Assembly: GCA_905213895.1 (NCBI GenBank)
Contig: CAJMKE010000004.1
Location: 62,001-126,000, forward strand
Source: an uncultured Alistipes sp.
GTDB taxonomy: Bacteria > Bacteroidota > Bacteroidia > Bacteroidales > Rikenellaceae
Length of the DNA: 64,000 nucleotides
Direction: 5' to 3'
Shown here piece after piece: positions 1 through 7,947 of this stretch; position 1 is the first letter of the stretch, and the number at the start of each line of letters is the position of its first letter. The position numbers were made by a program, and so were the translations under genes. A model generated the notes under the pieces. That model was given only the letters and a program-made list of their open reading frames with translations, made no database searches and was not told the origin of the DNA.

Positions 1-893
1 GTCGCGTTCGACCCCGCGGTCTGGAACACCATACACGTCGTTCCGGCGTATTCGTCAATCGAATCGCTGAACTCGTAGTTGAGACTGCCGAGTTCGATTT
101 CCGCCACGTCTTTCAGCCGCAGCACCTCGCCGTCGGCTGTCGAAGCGATGACGATTTCGCCGAACTCCTCGGGCTTTTCCAGACGTCCGCGATACTTCAT
201 GGTGTATTTGAACGGCTGTTCAGAGTTCTCGCCCAGCGCACCCGTAGCCGCTTCGAGGTTCTGTTCAGCCAGCACGCCGTTGATGTCCTGCGGAATAAGT
301 CCGTACTGCGCCATCACGTCGGGTTTGAGCCAGATGCGGATGCTGTAATCGGGACCGTACGACAGCACGTTGCCGACGCCCTCGATTCGCAGCAGTTCGG
401 GCTGCATGTTGATTTTGAAATAGTTGGACAGGAACGTCTCGTCGAACACGTTGCCCGGCGAATAGACCGAGAAGATTTCGAGCATGCTCGACTGCTGCTT
501 CTGCGTCGTAACGCCGTACTGCACGACCTCGGTAGGCAGCAGGCTCGTAGCCTTCGCCACGCGGTTCTGCACGTTCACCGCCGCCATGTCGGGGTCGGTT
601 CCCTGACGGAAGTAGACGTAGATTTCGACCATACCGTTGTTGGATGCGGAAGATGTCATGTAGAGCATGTTCTCCACACCGTTGATGCTCTGTTCGAGCG
701 GCGCGATGACACTCTTCTGCACCGCCTCGGCACTCGCGCCGGGGTAGGTCGTCGATACGTACACCGTCGGCGGAGCGATGTTGGGATACTGCTCGACAGG
801 CAGATTGACGAGCGAAATCAGACCGAGAAAGACTATCGCGAACGCCGACATGACGGCGAACACCGGTCTGCGTATTATCGATTGATAATCCAT
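1..893 (-). CDS. RND efflux pump inner-membrane subunit (AcrB/MexB type), 3' part outside window
   Basis: This is the first 297 codons of a hydrophobe/amphiphile efflux RND transporter, which exports drugs or detergents from periplasm or membrane using the proton gradient. Translation from the ATG at 893 starts MDYQSIIRRPVFAVMSAF, followed by the first membrane helix and LPVEQYPNIAPPTVYVSTTYPGAS, a hallmark of the AcrB N-terminus. The porter-domain pattern (APLEQSINGVENMLYMTSSAS, DPDMAAVNVQNRVAKA) continues to the window edge. The start lies 16 nt after the stop of the membrane-fusion gene, so the two are one operon; an outer-membrane TolC-like factor may follow beyond the edge. The substrate cannot be told from this part. 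Confidence 0.93.
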   Translation of the reverse strand, partial: MDYQSIIRRPVFAVMSAFAIVFLGLISLVNLPVEQYPNIAPPTVYVSTTYPGASAEAVQKSVIAPLEQSINGVENMLYMTSSASNNGMVEIYVYFRQGTDPDMAAVNVQNRVAKATSLLPTEVVQYGVTTQKQQSSMLEIFSVYSPGNVFDETFLSNYFKINMQPELLRIEGVGNVLSYGPDYSIRIWLKPDVMAQYGLIPQDINGVLAEQNLEAATGALGENSEQPFKYTMKYRGRLEKPEEFGEIVIASTADGEVLRLKDVAEIELGSLNYEFSDSIDEYAGTTCMVFQTAGSNA

Positions 894-909
894 AGTTCAC
901 CTCCTGCAA

Positions 910-2013
910 TTACTGATGTTTCACCGTGTCGCCCTCGTGGAGCAGAGCCACGCCCTCGGTAACGATTTCGTCGCCCGCAGCAAGACCCGACGTAACGATA
1001 TATTCGCCGACGGTACTCGTCGGAGCGACCACGACCTGCGTCGATACCGCCTTGCCGTCCACGGCACGGTATACGTATATTTTGTCCTGCAACTCGTATG
1101 TCGCCGTCTTCGGAATCACGATGCAGTCGCCGTACACGAACGGAATGCGCACGTTGCCCGACGCCCCGCTGTGGAGAATGCGGCGCGTGTTCGGGAACAC
1201 GGCACGCAGGCTCACCGTACCTGTCGAGGTGTTGATGACACCGCTCACGGACTCGATGCGACCCTTCTCGTCGTACACTCTGCCGTTGTTGAGCAGGAGC
1301 GACACCTCGGGCAGCGCATTCAACGCCTCCTTCATCGAACCGTGGTCGTATATGAGGTCGAGCAGACGGTTTTCGGTCATCGAGAAGTAGACGTACATCT
1401 GCGAATTGTCCGAAACCGTCGTCAGCGGACGCTGGGTCTGCGGCGACACGAGCGCACCGGCACGAAAAGGAATCGTGCCTACGACGCCGTCCGACGGGCT
1501 TTTCACGAGCGTATACGAATAGTTGTTGGCGGCATTCACCTGCGCCGCCTTCATCTGCGCCAACTGCGCCTTCGCGGTCGCGAGGGCATTCTGCGCCGTC
1601 AGCAGTTCGAACTCCGACACGACGCCGCGGTCGAAGAGTTTGCGTTTGCTGTCGGCAGTAAGTCGCGCCGTAGCCACAGCCGCCTCGGCAGCCTCGACAT
1701 TGGCGTCCGCCATCTTCAACGCCGCCTCGAACGGCACCTGGTCGATGACGAAGAGCGTCTGTCCGCGACGCACCTCCTCGCCCTCGGTAACGCACACGCG
1801 CGTTATCGTTCCCGACACCTGCGGGAAAATCTCTATGTCCTGCTTTCCGCGGATAGTCGCCGAATAGTCCTGCGGCAGGGTTACGCTCTCCTTTTCAACG
1901 ACTTTTGTGGCATAATCGCGCACCTGCATACGAGGCTGTCCGTCGCCGCAGGCGGCGAGAGCAACCGAGCAGGCAGCGACAGCCGCACCAAACGATTTCC
2001 AATAGTTCTTCAT
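910..2013 (-). CDS. RND efflux periplasmic adaptor (membrane fusion lipoprotein)
   Basis: A 367-aa HlyD/AcrA-type adaptor linking the inner-membrane pump to an outer-membrane channel. The start at 2013 gives MKNYWKSFGAAVAACSVALAACGDG, a lipoprotein signal with lipobox LAAC. Then come the first half of the lipoyl domain (IRGKQDIEIFPQVSGTITRV..EGEEVRRGQTLFVID), an alpha-helical hairpin rich in Ala/Glu (residues about 90-150), the second lipoyl half (YTLVKSPSDGVVGTIPFRAGALV) and beta-barrel/membrane-proximal domains ending GVALLHEGDTVKHQ. The frame stays open upstream to 2355, but this start is preferred because the signal peptide begins there. It is first in the operon with the pump. A weak -7 match (GATATTTG on the minus strand, 2037-2044) lies just upstream. 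Confidence 0.93.
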   Translation of the reverse strand: MKNYWKSFGAAVAACSVALAACGDGQPRMQVRDYATKVVEKESVTLPQDYSATIRGKQDIEIFPQVSGTITRVCVTEGEEVRRGQTLFVIDQVPFEAALKMADANVEAAEAAVATARLTADSKRKLFDRGVVSEFELLTAQNALATAKAQLAQMKAAQVNAANNYSYTLVKSPSDGVVGTIPFRAGALVSPQTQRPLTTVSDNSQMYVYFSMTENRLLDLIYDHGSMKEALNALPEVSLLLNNGRVYDEKGRIESVSGVINTSTGTVSLRAVFPNTRRILHSGASGNVRIPFVYGDCIVIPKTATYELQDKIYVYRAVDGKAVSTQVVVAPTSTVGEYIVTSGLAAGDEIVTEGVALLHEGDTVKHQ

Positions 2014-2160
2014 ATAAATACACGTTTTTTGCGGGGCAAATATCCGAAAAAGACATCGATTTGAAGGGCGCAGAATTTCCGCAAAAGTTTTCAATTTTTC
2101 CTCAAAGAAGCCCGTCCATATCATAATTTCGCTATCTTCGCATCCAAAAGCGGAATAAAA

Positions 2161-3048
2161 ATGAACGAAGAGGACAGAATCGCCGCAGCGGAACCGGCGG
2201 CGGAAAACGGCGACGATTTCGGCGTTGCGAGATTCACGTGCGGCGACACGTACAGTCTGCCCGAGGGTCGCTCGGAGGTCGGACTGGTAATGCTCTGCAC
2301 CAAGGGGCAGGCGACGGTCGAACACAACCACATCATCCGCGAGATGCCGACGCACGGAATATACATAGTGTTTCCGGGCGACATATTCTCGTTCGTCGAT
2401 GCCTCCGGCGACTTCGAGATGTACCGGCTGTATCTCTCGGACGACATTTTCGACGAGACGACCTACAATCTACCCAACTCGTTCTTCTCCCACATAGCCG
2501 ACAAGCCGGCATACGGGCTTTCGGAGGAGGAGTACTACTCCTTCGCCAACAACCATATCCGAATGATAATAAGCAAAATCGCCGACCGCGACAATATTTG
2601 CCGGCGCGAAATGGTCGTCAATCTGCTGTGCAACCTGTTTCTGGAAATATACGACAAAATCGTGCGTTTCTGCCGCATCGACCCCTCTACGCACAGCCAC
2701 CGGAAGCGGCTTTTCGACCGTTTCGCCGACCTGCAATGGACGCATCCCCACAAACGCGACGTCTCGTTCTTCGCCGACAAACTCTGCATCACGCCGAAAT
2801 ATCTGTCGGTAATCTGCAACGACGCCACAGGCATTCCAGCCAAGGAGTTCATCGACCGCAGCCTGATATGCGAACTCAAACAGACGCTGCGCACGACCGA
2901 CCTGACGGTAAAGCAGATAGCCGAGCGGTTCGAATTTCCGAGTACGGGCAACATGTGCCGCTATTTCAAAGCGCGCACGGGCATCACAATCTCCGCCTAC
3001 CGCCAATCCGTCAAGGGGGGGGGAAGAGATGCCGCAAAGAGTTTTTAG
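2161..3048 (+). CDS. AraC-family transcriptional regulator
   Basis: A 295-aa regulator with an N-terminal cupin-like sensing half (LPEGRSEVGLVMLCTKG to about residue 110) and a C-terminal double helix-turn-helix (ADKLCITPKYLSVICNDATG, then LTVKQIAERFEFPSTGNMCRYFKARTGITISAYR). It is divergent from the RND operon and 191 bp upstream of the hydrolase gene, so it could control either. A two-copy direct repeat suited to an AraC protein lies in front of the hydrolase (3150-3187). The last codons contain nine consecutive G (3015-3023); slippage there would change only the last few residues after SVKGGG. The promoter is weak by eye: TATCTTCG at 2133-2140, one mismatch to TAnnTTTG. Confidence 0.92.
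   Translation: MNEEDRIAAAEPAAENGDDFGVARFTCGDTYSLPEGRSEVGLVMLCTKGQATVEHNHIIREMPTHGIYIVFPGDIFSFVDASGDFEMYRLYLSDDIFDETTYNLPNSFFSHIADKPAYGLSEEEYYSFANNHIRMIISKIADRDNICRREMVVNLLCNLFLEIYDKIVRFCRIDPSTHSHRKRLFDRFADLQWTHPHKRDVSFFADKLCITPKYLSVICNDATGIPAKEFIDRSLICELKQTLRTTDLTVKQIAERFEFPSTGNMCRYFKARTGITISAYRQSVKGGGRDAAKSF
3015..3023 (+). repeat. G9 homopolymer at the 3' end of the AraC gene
   Basis: Nine G residues code for Gly-Gly-Gly near the C-terminus of the AraC regulator. A change of one base would alter only about the last eight residues and the stop position, so any effect on DNA binding is doubtful. It is one of six G/C runs of 8-9 bases in the window. Confidence 0.9.
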
Positions 3049-3060
3049 GGTCTGCCGAAG

Positions 3061-3108
3061 GACATTAGGGACATTAGGGACATTAAAGACTTTAAGGTCG
3101 TTAGGGTC
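3061..3108 (+). repeat. 9-bp phased array A1
   Basis: Five units in 9-bp register, TTAGGG-ACA twice, then TTAAAG-ACT, TTAAGG-TCG, TTAGGG-TCA. It starts 13 bp after the AraC stop codon and lies before the hydrolase operator. The TTAGGG variant is most frequent here. Confidence 0.85.
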
Positions 3109-3149
3109 AGTGCTGCCGAGAAATCGGCGGAGCAACATCATATCCGCTC

Positions 3150-3187
3150 TCCCGTAAAAAAGGTAGAATCTCCCGTAACCGAGGTAG
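3150..3187 (+). promoter_or_regulatory. Direct-repeat operator upstream of the alpha/beta hydrolase
   Basis: Two copies of TCCCGTAA-N4-AGGTAG occur 21 bp apart (3150-3166 and 3171-3187), on the same face of the helix. The second copy ends 22 bp before the -7 element of the hydrolase promoter (3210-3217), so it covers the -33 region, where AraC-type activators usually bind. The same motif at the same spacing recurs at 24194-24229 next to the second AraC gene. Confidence 0.55.
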
Positions 3188-3209
3188 CCGCCGCAACGCC
3201 GAAAGCGGC

Positions 3210-3217
3210 TATTTTTG
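3210..3217 (+). promoter_or_regulatory. -7 promoter element of the hydrolase gene
   Basis: TATTTTTG fits the Bacteroidetes TAnnTTTG element and lies 22 bp before the hydrolase start codon. No convincing -33 TTTG is visible, which fits activator dependence on the repeat immediately upstream. Confidence 0.5.
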
Positions 3218-3239
3218 CATTACCTTAAATCTACGTACC

Positions 3240-4307
3240 ATGAAAAACGGAATAATCATCACGGCTGCACTCATAATCGCGATAGCGACATGGGCGGCGG
3301 CATCGCATGCGGCGACCAATGACAAAAACAACGAAAATATGGAAACACTGAATCTTTCGCGCGAGTGGGACAAGACATTCCCGCTCAGCGACAAGGTGAA
3401 TCACGACAAGGTAACCTTCACCAACCGTTTCGGAATCACGCTCGCGGCGGACATCTACACGCCCAAGAACGCCGAAGGCAGGCTGCCTGCCATAGCCGTC
3501 GGCGGACCTTTCGGCGCGGTCAAGGAGCAGGCGTCGGGGCTTTATGCGCAGGAGTTGGCTGAACGCGGCTTCATCGCCATCGCTTTCGACCCGTCGTACA
3601 CCGGCGAGAGCGGCGGCGAGCCGCGCTACGTGGCATCGCCCGACATCAACACAGAGGATTTCTGCGCTGCGGTAGACTTCCTCTCGCTGCGCGACGACGT
3701 CGACCCAGAACGCATAGGCATACTCGGCATCTGCGGCTGGGGCGGAATGGCAATCAATGCGGCGGCTGTCGACACCCGTATCAAGGCTACCGTCGCTTCG
3801 ACGATGTACGACATGACACGTGTCAGCGCCAACGGCTATTTCGACTCGATGAGTGCCGACGACCGCTACGAATTGCGCCGCCGGCTCAACGAGCAGCGCA
3901 CGAAAGATGCCCGCAACGGCTCGTACGAACTCGGAGGCGGCGTCATCGACCCTCTGCCCGAGGATGCGCCGCAGTTCGTCAAGGACTATCACGCATACTA
4001 CAAGACGTCGCGCGGATACCACAAACGGTCGCTCAACTCCAACGGAGGCTGGAACAAGACCTCGTCGCTCTCGTTCATCAACGCGCCGATACTGGCATAC
4101 AGCGACGAAATCCGCAGTGCCGTACTCGTCATCCACGGCGAAAAGGCTCACTCGCGCTATTTCAGCGAAGATGCGTTCTGGAAATTGAAGGGCGACAACA
4201 AGGAGTTGCTGATTGTCGACGGTGCGAGCCACGTAGACCTCTACGACCGCAAGGACATCATCCCGTTCGACAAGATAGAGGCATTCTTCCGCGAGAACCT
4301 GAAATAG
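3240..4307 (+). CDS. Exported alpha/beta hydrolase with cysteine nucleophile
   Basis: A 355-aa secreted hydrolase: signal peptide MKNGIIITAALIIAIATWAAASHA, then an alpha/beta-hydrolase core resembling the YcjY/dienelactone-hydrolase group (VTFTNRFGITLAADIYTPKN, AIAFDPSYTGESGGEPRY). The nucleophile elbow reads GICGWGG with Cys at residue 165 instead of Ser, as in dienelactone hydrolases. The late motif VLVIHGEKAHSRYFSED and GASHVDLYD supply the likely acid and His331. It sits downstream of an AraC gene and a repeat operator, so it is probably inducible. The natural substrate is unknown. Array A2 and a hairpin separate it from the convergent LytTR gene. Confidence 0.85.
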   Translation: MKNGIIITAALIIAIATWAAASHAATNDKNNENMETLNLSREWDKTFPLSDKVNHDKVTFTNRFGITLAADIYTPKNAEGRLPAIAVGGPFGAVKEQASGLYAQELAERGFIAIAFDPSYTGESGGEPRYVASPDINTEDFCAAVDFLSLRDDVDPERIGILGICGWGGMAINAAAVDTRIKATVASTMYDMTRVSANGYFDSMSADDRYELRRRLNEQRTKDARNGSYELGGGVIDPLPEDAPQFVKDYHAYYKTSRGYHKRSLNSNGGWNKTSSLSFINAPILAYSDEIRSAVLVIHGEKAHSRYFSEDAFWKLKGDNKELLIVDGASHVDLYDRKDIIPFDKIEAFFRENLK

Positions 4308-4310
4308 GGT

Positions 4311-4355
4311 TTAACGACATTAGGGACTTTAAGGACTTTAAGGACTTTAAGGTCG
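4311..4355 (+). repeat. 9-bp phased array A2
   Basis: Five units: TTAACGACA, TTAGGGACT, TTAAGGACT twice, TTAAGGTCG. It starts four bases after the hydrolase stop, in a convergent gap, and is directly followed by a GC-rich hairpin. Confidence 0.88.
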
Positions 4356-4377
4356 CGCGCCGGCAGTTGCCGGTGCG
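4356..4377. terminator. Hairpin between convergent genes
   Basis: The inverted repeat CGCGCCGGCA / TGCCGGTGCG with a 2-nt loop ends at the stop codon of the minus-strand LytTR gene. There is no T-run, so its strength as an intrinsic terminator is uncertain. Confidence 0.45.
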
Positions 4378-5097
4378 TTAAGGTCGCGGGGTGTCATCCC
4401 GTTTCGCCAACTCTTTCACTGCCCGTTCGCCGTACTTGCGCGACACGGGCAGTTCGCTGTCGCCCACGACGACACACTGACGGTTGAACGACACCACGCA
4501 ATCGCGATTGACGATATAGGCACGGTGAATCCTCACGAACATTCCGCTGTCGAGAACCTTCTCCCACTGCGAAATGGGAGTTTTCGTGCGGAACGACTCG
4601 CCGTCGGGGGTATACACCCGCGTTTCGGCGTCGTTGGATTCGACATACGCGATTCTGTCGAAAGCGAGGCTGACACGCCGCCGCTCCGACACGAAATCGA
4701 CGGTCTGCGGCGAACGGCATCCGCGCTTGCGCAGATATTCGTCGAGAAGATATTCGGGCAGTGCGAGGGCAGCGAGCATAAGGGCGATGAACACCGGATT
4801 CAGCAGTATCGGCGGAACATCCTCGCGAAACAAATCGATAATTCGGGTATGCACCATGACTATCAGCAGCCATTCGAGCGTAACGATTGCAAGCGAAAGG
4901 AACACGGCATCGCGGACTCCGCGCCGACGGTTCGCGAACGACAGTTGCGGCACGAAGAATTTCACGGCGAGCAGACCCGGCAGAAACATCGACCCGACGA
5001 ACATCGACTTGTCGAACGAGTAGCCGAGTGAACCGAAAATCGCCGCGAGCAGCACGACCGATGCCGCCCAATAAAATAAGGTAACCGCGTATCTCAT
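4378..5097 (-). CDS. LytTR-domain membrane regulator
   Basis: A 239-aa protein with four predicted membrane segments in the first 130 residues (VTLFYWAASVVLLAAIFGSLG; MFLPGLLAVKFFV; AVFLSLAIVTLEWLLIVMV; FIALMLAALALPEYLL) and a C-terminal LytTR DNA-binding domain (RIAYVESNDAETRVYTPDG..RTKTPISQWEKVLDSGMFVRIHRAYIVN). It has no receiver domain, so it is a one-component membrane-anchored regulator. A strong promoter (TTG at 5130-5132, 20 bp, TAAATTTG at 5102-5109) lies only four bases before the ATG, so the transcript is probably leaderless. Targets are unknown; the divergent neighbour at 5257 is the first candidate. Confidence 0.9.
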   Translation of the reverse strand: MRYAVTLFYWAASVVLLAAIFGSLGYSFDKSMFVGSMFLPGLLAVKFFVPQLSFANRRRGVRDAVFLSLAIVTLEWLLIVMVHTRIIDLFREDVPPILLNPVFIALMLAALALPEYLLDEYLRKRGCRSPQTVDFVSERRRVSLAFDRIAYVESNDAETRVYTPDGESFRTKTPISQWEKVLDSGMFVRIHRAYIVNRDCVVSFNRQCVVVGDSELPVSRKYGERAVKELAKRDDTPRP

Positions 5098-5101
5098 ATC
5101 G

Positions 5102-5132
5102 CAAATTTAGCGTTTTTCGGCGATTCGTCCAA
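5102..5132 (-). promoter_or_regulatory. Promoter of the LytTR gene, nearly no leader
   Basis: On the minus strand TTG, 20 bp, TAAATTTG matches the Bacteroidetes consensus. The G of the -7 box is followed by CGAT and then the ATG at 5097, so transcription should begin at or within a few bases of the start codon. Confidence 0.65.
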
Positions 5133-5183
5133 TCGCCGTACCGCCGACAGAGCCTTTCTACGGGCGAAGAGAGGGATTCGGCA

Positions 5184-5214
5184 TTGCCGCAGCGACATAT
5201 TGCGGTTATCTTTG
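5184..5214 (+). promoter_or_regulatory. Promoter of the MotA/TolQ-like gene
   Basis: TTG at 5184-5186, 20 bp, then TATCTTTG at 5207-5214. The start codon lies 42 bp further at 5257. Confidence 0.65.
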
Positions 5215-5256
5215 CAGCAGGTAATTACCGATGTCGAATCTCTAAAAAACAAACTT

Positions 5257-5775
5257 ATGAAAAACTTGAAATTCATTGCATCATTGCTGCTCGCCGTCGC
5301 GTCGCTGTCTTTCGGCGGAGCAGTCAGCGCACAGACCGCACAGACGGGAGAGTGCGTATCCGTCGCAGAGACAGAGGGGAAAAACTTTATCGTAACTCCC
5401 GATGGCAAAACCGTCGTCATCGACGACAGCGACCTTATGATGCCGGACCGCAGCGTATTCGAACTGTTCATGGACGGCGACTGGGTCGTGATGTCGCTTA
5501 TCACGCTGATGCTCGTGGCGATATTCTTCGCCGCATGGAAAGCACCGGCATGGGTGAAGGAGTTGGGGCTGCTCGCGCTGACTATCGGACTCGGATACTT
5601 CATGATAGGAGTTTACGGCGTCAGCGACTTCATCGCCAACACCGCGTTCCATGTGAACCAGCACATATTGTGCAGCGGACTGCGGGTAGCGATGATTGCC
5701 CCCATCTACGGGCTGTTCGTCTACGGAGTATCGCTGATAGTGCGGATAGTCCAGAAACCGAGACTGGGACTTTAA
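5257..5775 (+). CDS. MotA/TolQ/ExbB-like small membrane protein
   Basis: A 172-aa protein with signal peptide MKNLKFIASLLLAVASLSFGGAVSA, a periplasmic stretch of about 55 residues, and three hydrophobic segments (VVMSLITLMLVAIFFAAWKAP, LGLLALTIGLGYFMIGVYG, VAMIAPIYGLFVYGVSLIVRI). The order WKAPAWVKELG..GLRVAMIAPIYGLFVYGVSLIVRIVQKPR resembles the ExbB/TolQ channel core of Bacteroidetes proteins, but it is shorter than ExbB. No exbD partner is next to it, so a role in TonB energisation is inference. Its stop codon TAA is supplied by the first unit of array A3. Confidence 0.7.
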   Translation: MKNLKFIASLLLAVASLSFGGAVSAQTAQTGECVSVAETEGKNFIVTPDGKTVVIDDSDLMMPDRSVFELFMDGDWVVMSLITLMLVAIFFAAWKAPAWVKELGLLALTIGLGYFMIGVYGVSDFIANTAFHVNQHILCSGLRVAMIAPIYGLFVYGVSLIVRIVQKPRLGL

Positions 5776-5817
5776 GGACATTAAAGTCTTTAAGGACCTT
5801 AACGACCTTAAAGTCCC
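5772..5817 (+). repeat. 9-bp phased array A3 (overlaps a stop codon)
   Basis: Five units: TTAAGGACA, TTAAAGTCT, TTAAGGACC, TTAACGACC, TTAAAGTCC. The TAA of the first TTAAGG is the stop codon of the upstream gene. A terminator-like hairpin follows at 5825. Confidence 0.9.
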
Positions 5818-5824
5818 TGATTAG

Positions 5825-5861
5825 CCGAGCCGGCGGTGAAAATTATACGCTGCCGGCTCGG
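5825..5861 (+). terminator. Hairpin after array A3
   Basis: A perfect 10-bp stem, CCGAGCCGGC / GCCGGCTCGG, with a 17-nt loop is followed by a T-rich stretch. It probably ends the MotA/TolQ-like transcript. Confidence 0.6.
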
Positions 5862-5880
5862 TCGGTTTCGGTTTTATTCG

Positions 5881-5888
5881 TACATTTG
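5881..5888 (+). promoter_or_regulatory. -7 element of the sulfatase promoter
   Basis: TACATTTG matches TAnnTTTG and lies 31 bp before the sulfatase start at 5920. The -33 region is T-rich but has no clear TTTG. Confidence 0.5.
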
Positions 5889-5919
5889 CCGTATACCATT
5901 ACAAAACCTGTTGAACCTT

Positions 5920-7782
5920 ATGAACAAAAAACTCAAACTTGCATTGACGTTCGGTGCGGCTGCGACCATACCGACGGCATGCGTGAACAATCCGTACATC
6001 GGCAAGCATCTATCCGATTGCGAGGAGAAATTTCCGGAACCCGTAACGGCTCCCGAGGGCGCGCCGAACGTACTGTGGATTCTGCTCGACGACGTAGGCT
6101 ACGGCACCGCCTCATCATTCGGAGGACTGATACACACGCCCGTAATGGATTCGCTGGCGCAGGCTGGAATATGCTACACCAACTTCCACACCACGGGATT
6201 GAGCGCGCCGAGCCGCGCAGCCCTGCTGACGGGACGCAACCACCACACCGTACACATGGGCAATTTCGCCCACCAGATGCGCCGAGCCGGATTCCCCGGT
6301 TACGACGGACTGATTCCGTCCTCGTGCGGAACCGTTGCCGAAGTTCTCCGCGACAACGGCTACAACACGTTCGCGCTCGGCAAATACGGTCTGACACCCG
6401 ACTACGAGGCGTCCGACGCCGGACCGTTCGACCACTGGCCGCAGGGAAAGGGTTTCGAGCATTTCTACGGATACATCGCCTCGTCCACCGACAACTACAA
6501 TCCGCAGTTGGTGGATGAGTTGTGCTACGTCAGACCCGACGGTCGCAATATCGGCGAACTGATTACCGACCGCGCAATCGAAAATATCGACCGTCAGAAA
6601 GCGGCGGCTCCGGACAAGCCGTTCTTCATGTACTACGCCCCGCAGGCGACACACTCGCCGATTCAGGTCGACACGAAATGGATGAACATGTACAAGGGTG
6701 CGTTCGACGAGGGTTGGGACGTATACCGCGAGAAGGTGTTCGCCCGCCAGAAGGAGTTGGGCGTCATTCCGGCGAATGCGGTACTGCCTCCGCGCGAAAG
6801 CCACATGCCTGCATGGAACGACCTGACTGCTGACCAGAAAAAAGTCTGCACACGCCTTATGGAGGCATACGCGGGATTCATGACGTATGCGGACTACGAA
6901 ATCGGTCGTCTGCTCGCGCATCTGCGCGAAATCGGGCAGGCGGAGAACACCGTCGTCATGCTCATCATCGGCGACAACGGAGCCGAGAAGAAGGGACACA
7001 TGTACGGCGACCTCGTCAAATCGATGCCCGAGGAGTACGCCAAAGACGATGAGGGCAGGTTGCAGTTCCTGTTCGACCACTTCGACTGGATAGGTCGTCC
7101 CGAGGGCGACAACTGCACGCTGCCGCTGGGCTGGACACAGGCGTTGAACACGCCTTACCGCAACTGGAAAGGTTTCGCCGAATCCGAGGGTGCGACCCGC
7201 AATCCGCTCGTCATCACCTACGGCAGCAAACTGAAACACGGCATCCGCGAACAGTTCTGCCACCTCGTGGACATCATGCCGACCACACTCGAAATGGTCG
7301 GAATCGGGATGCCGGACAAAATCCGCAACATCGACCAGCAGCCGCTGCAAGGCACGTCGCTCTGCTACACGTTCGACAATCCGGACGCCGAGGAGCGTCA
7401 TACGGAGCAGTACTTCTTCGTCTACTCGTCGCGCGCGCTCTACAAGGACGGCTGGAAAATCAGCATCCAGTTCCCGATGAACCTCTTCGGCGACGAAGCG
7501 GGACTGACCGACGATGACATGGAGTGGCATCTCTACAACATGAAGGAAGACCCGACCGAAACAGTCGACCTCGCGGCGGAATACCCGAAACTGCTGAAAA
7601 AGATGCGCAAACGTCTCGAAAAGATTTCGGCAGAGAACAACGTATACCCTTATTTCCGCAGAACCGACATTTCGGACAAATCGCGCAAAATCAACCAGAT
7701 GACTCCGGAGGAGAAGAAACTCTACCGTCGTCTTTTCGGCGGACCGAGCGTCTATACCGATGTCGAGCCGGTGTACGAATAG
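5920..7782 (+). CDS. Arylsulfatase-like lipoprotein, Ser-type active site
   Basis: A 620-aa S1-family sulfatase. The start at 5920 gives MNKKLKLALTFGAAATIPTACVNN, a probable lipoprotein signal. Metal-site motif NVLWILLDDVGYG is followed by GLSAPSRAALLTGRNHH, in which Ser95 occupies the formylglycine position (S-x-P-S-R), so maturation would need a radical-SAM anSME enzyme. The usual GKWH motif reads GKYG (residues 154-157), so the substrate-sulfate His is missing. A late motif, MLIIGDNGAEKKG, carries the metal-binding Asp-Asn pair. Overall layout resembles large bacterial arylsulfatases. It may act on sulfated host or algal glycans; no sulfated-glycan genes are beside it. Array A4 follows. 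Confidence 0.85.
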   Translation: MNKKLKLALTFGAAATIPTACVNNPYIGKHLSDCEEKFPEPVTAPEGAPNVLWILLDDVGYGTASSFGGLIHTPVMDSLAQAGICYTNFHTTGLSAPSRAALLTGRNHHTVHMGNFAHQMRRAGFPGYDGLIPSSCGTVAEVLRDNGYNTFALGKYGLTPDYEASDAGPFDHWPQGKGFEHFYGYIASSTDNYNPQLVDELCYVRPDGRNIGELITDRAIENIDRQKAAAPDKPFFMYYAPQATHSPIQVDTKWMNMYKGAFDEGWDVYREKVFARQKELGVIPANAVLPPRESHMPAWNDLTADQKKVCTRLMEAYAGFMTYADYEIGRLLAHLREIGQAENTVVMLIIGDNGAEKKGHMYGDLVKSMPEEYAKDDEGRLQFLFDHFDWIGRPEGDNCTLPLGWTQALNTPYRNWKGFAESEGATRNPLVITYGSKLKHGIREQFCHLVDIMPTTLEMVGIGMPDKIRNIDQQPLQGTSLCYTFDNPDAEERHTEQYFFVYSSRALYKDGWKISIQFPMNLFGDEAGLTDDDMEWHLYNMKEDPTETVDLAAEYPKLLKKMRKRLEKISAENNVYPYFRRTDISDKSRKINQMTPEEKKLYRRLFGGPSVYTDVEPVYE

Positions 7783-7800
7783 CGGGGAATGGCGAGGTCT

Positions 7801-7843
7801 TTAAAGTCCTTAACGACCTTAAAGACTTTAACGACTTTAAGGA
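7801..7843 (+). repeat. 9-bp phased array A4
   Basis: Five units: TTAAAGTCC, TTAACGACC, TTAAAGACT, TTAACGACT, TTAAGG. It lies 18 bp after the sulfatase stop and about 40 bp before an intrinsic terminator. Its first three and a half units match arrays A9 and A15. Confidence 0.9.
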
Positions 7844-7880
7844 AACGGTCTGCGGGATACTTCGCCAGCGCCGTCAGGCA

Positions 7881-7917
7881 AAAAATCGCACGAAATTTTG
7901 TTCGTGCGATTTTTTTT
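7881..7917 (+). terminator. Intrinsic terminator (works on either strand)
   Basis: A 14-bp stem, AAAAATCGCACGAA / TTCGTGCGATTTTT, with a 6-nt loop is followed by more T. It ends the sulfatase transcript. The loop also holds the TTG of the next promoter. Confidence 0.85.
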
Positions 7918-7927
7918 CGTATCTTTA
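7898..7927 (+). promoter_or_regulatory. Promoter of the DUF6377 gene, overlapping a terminator
   Basis: TTG at 7898-7900, 19 bp, then TATCTTTA at 7920-7927 (one mismatch to TAnnTTTG). The start codon is at 7948. The -33 box lies in the loop of the preceding terminator. Confidence 0.55.
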
Positions 7928-7947
7928 TAAAATCAAAAAGCCCAAGC

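Noticed and set aside
3061..3108. TTAGGG repeats resembling telomere sequence
   Set aside because: The step is 9 bp with a 3-bp spacer and the units grade into TTAAGG; this is a variant of the intergenic array.
5184..6518. Long plus-strand open frame crossing the MotA/TolQ-like gene, array A3 and the sulfatase start
   Set aside because: It is a GC-driven alternative frame rich in Arg with no family signs, and it overlaps two well-supported genes.
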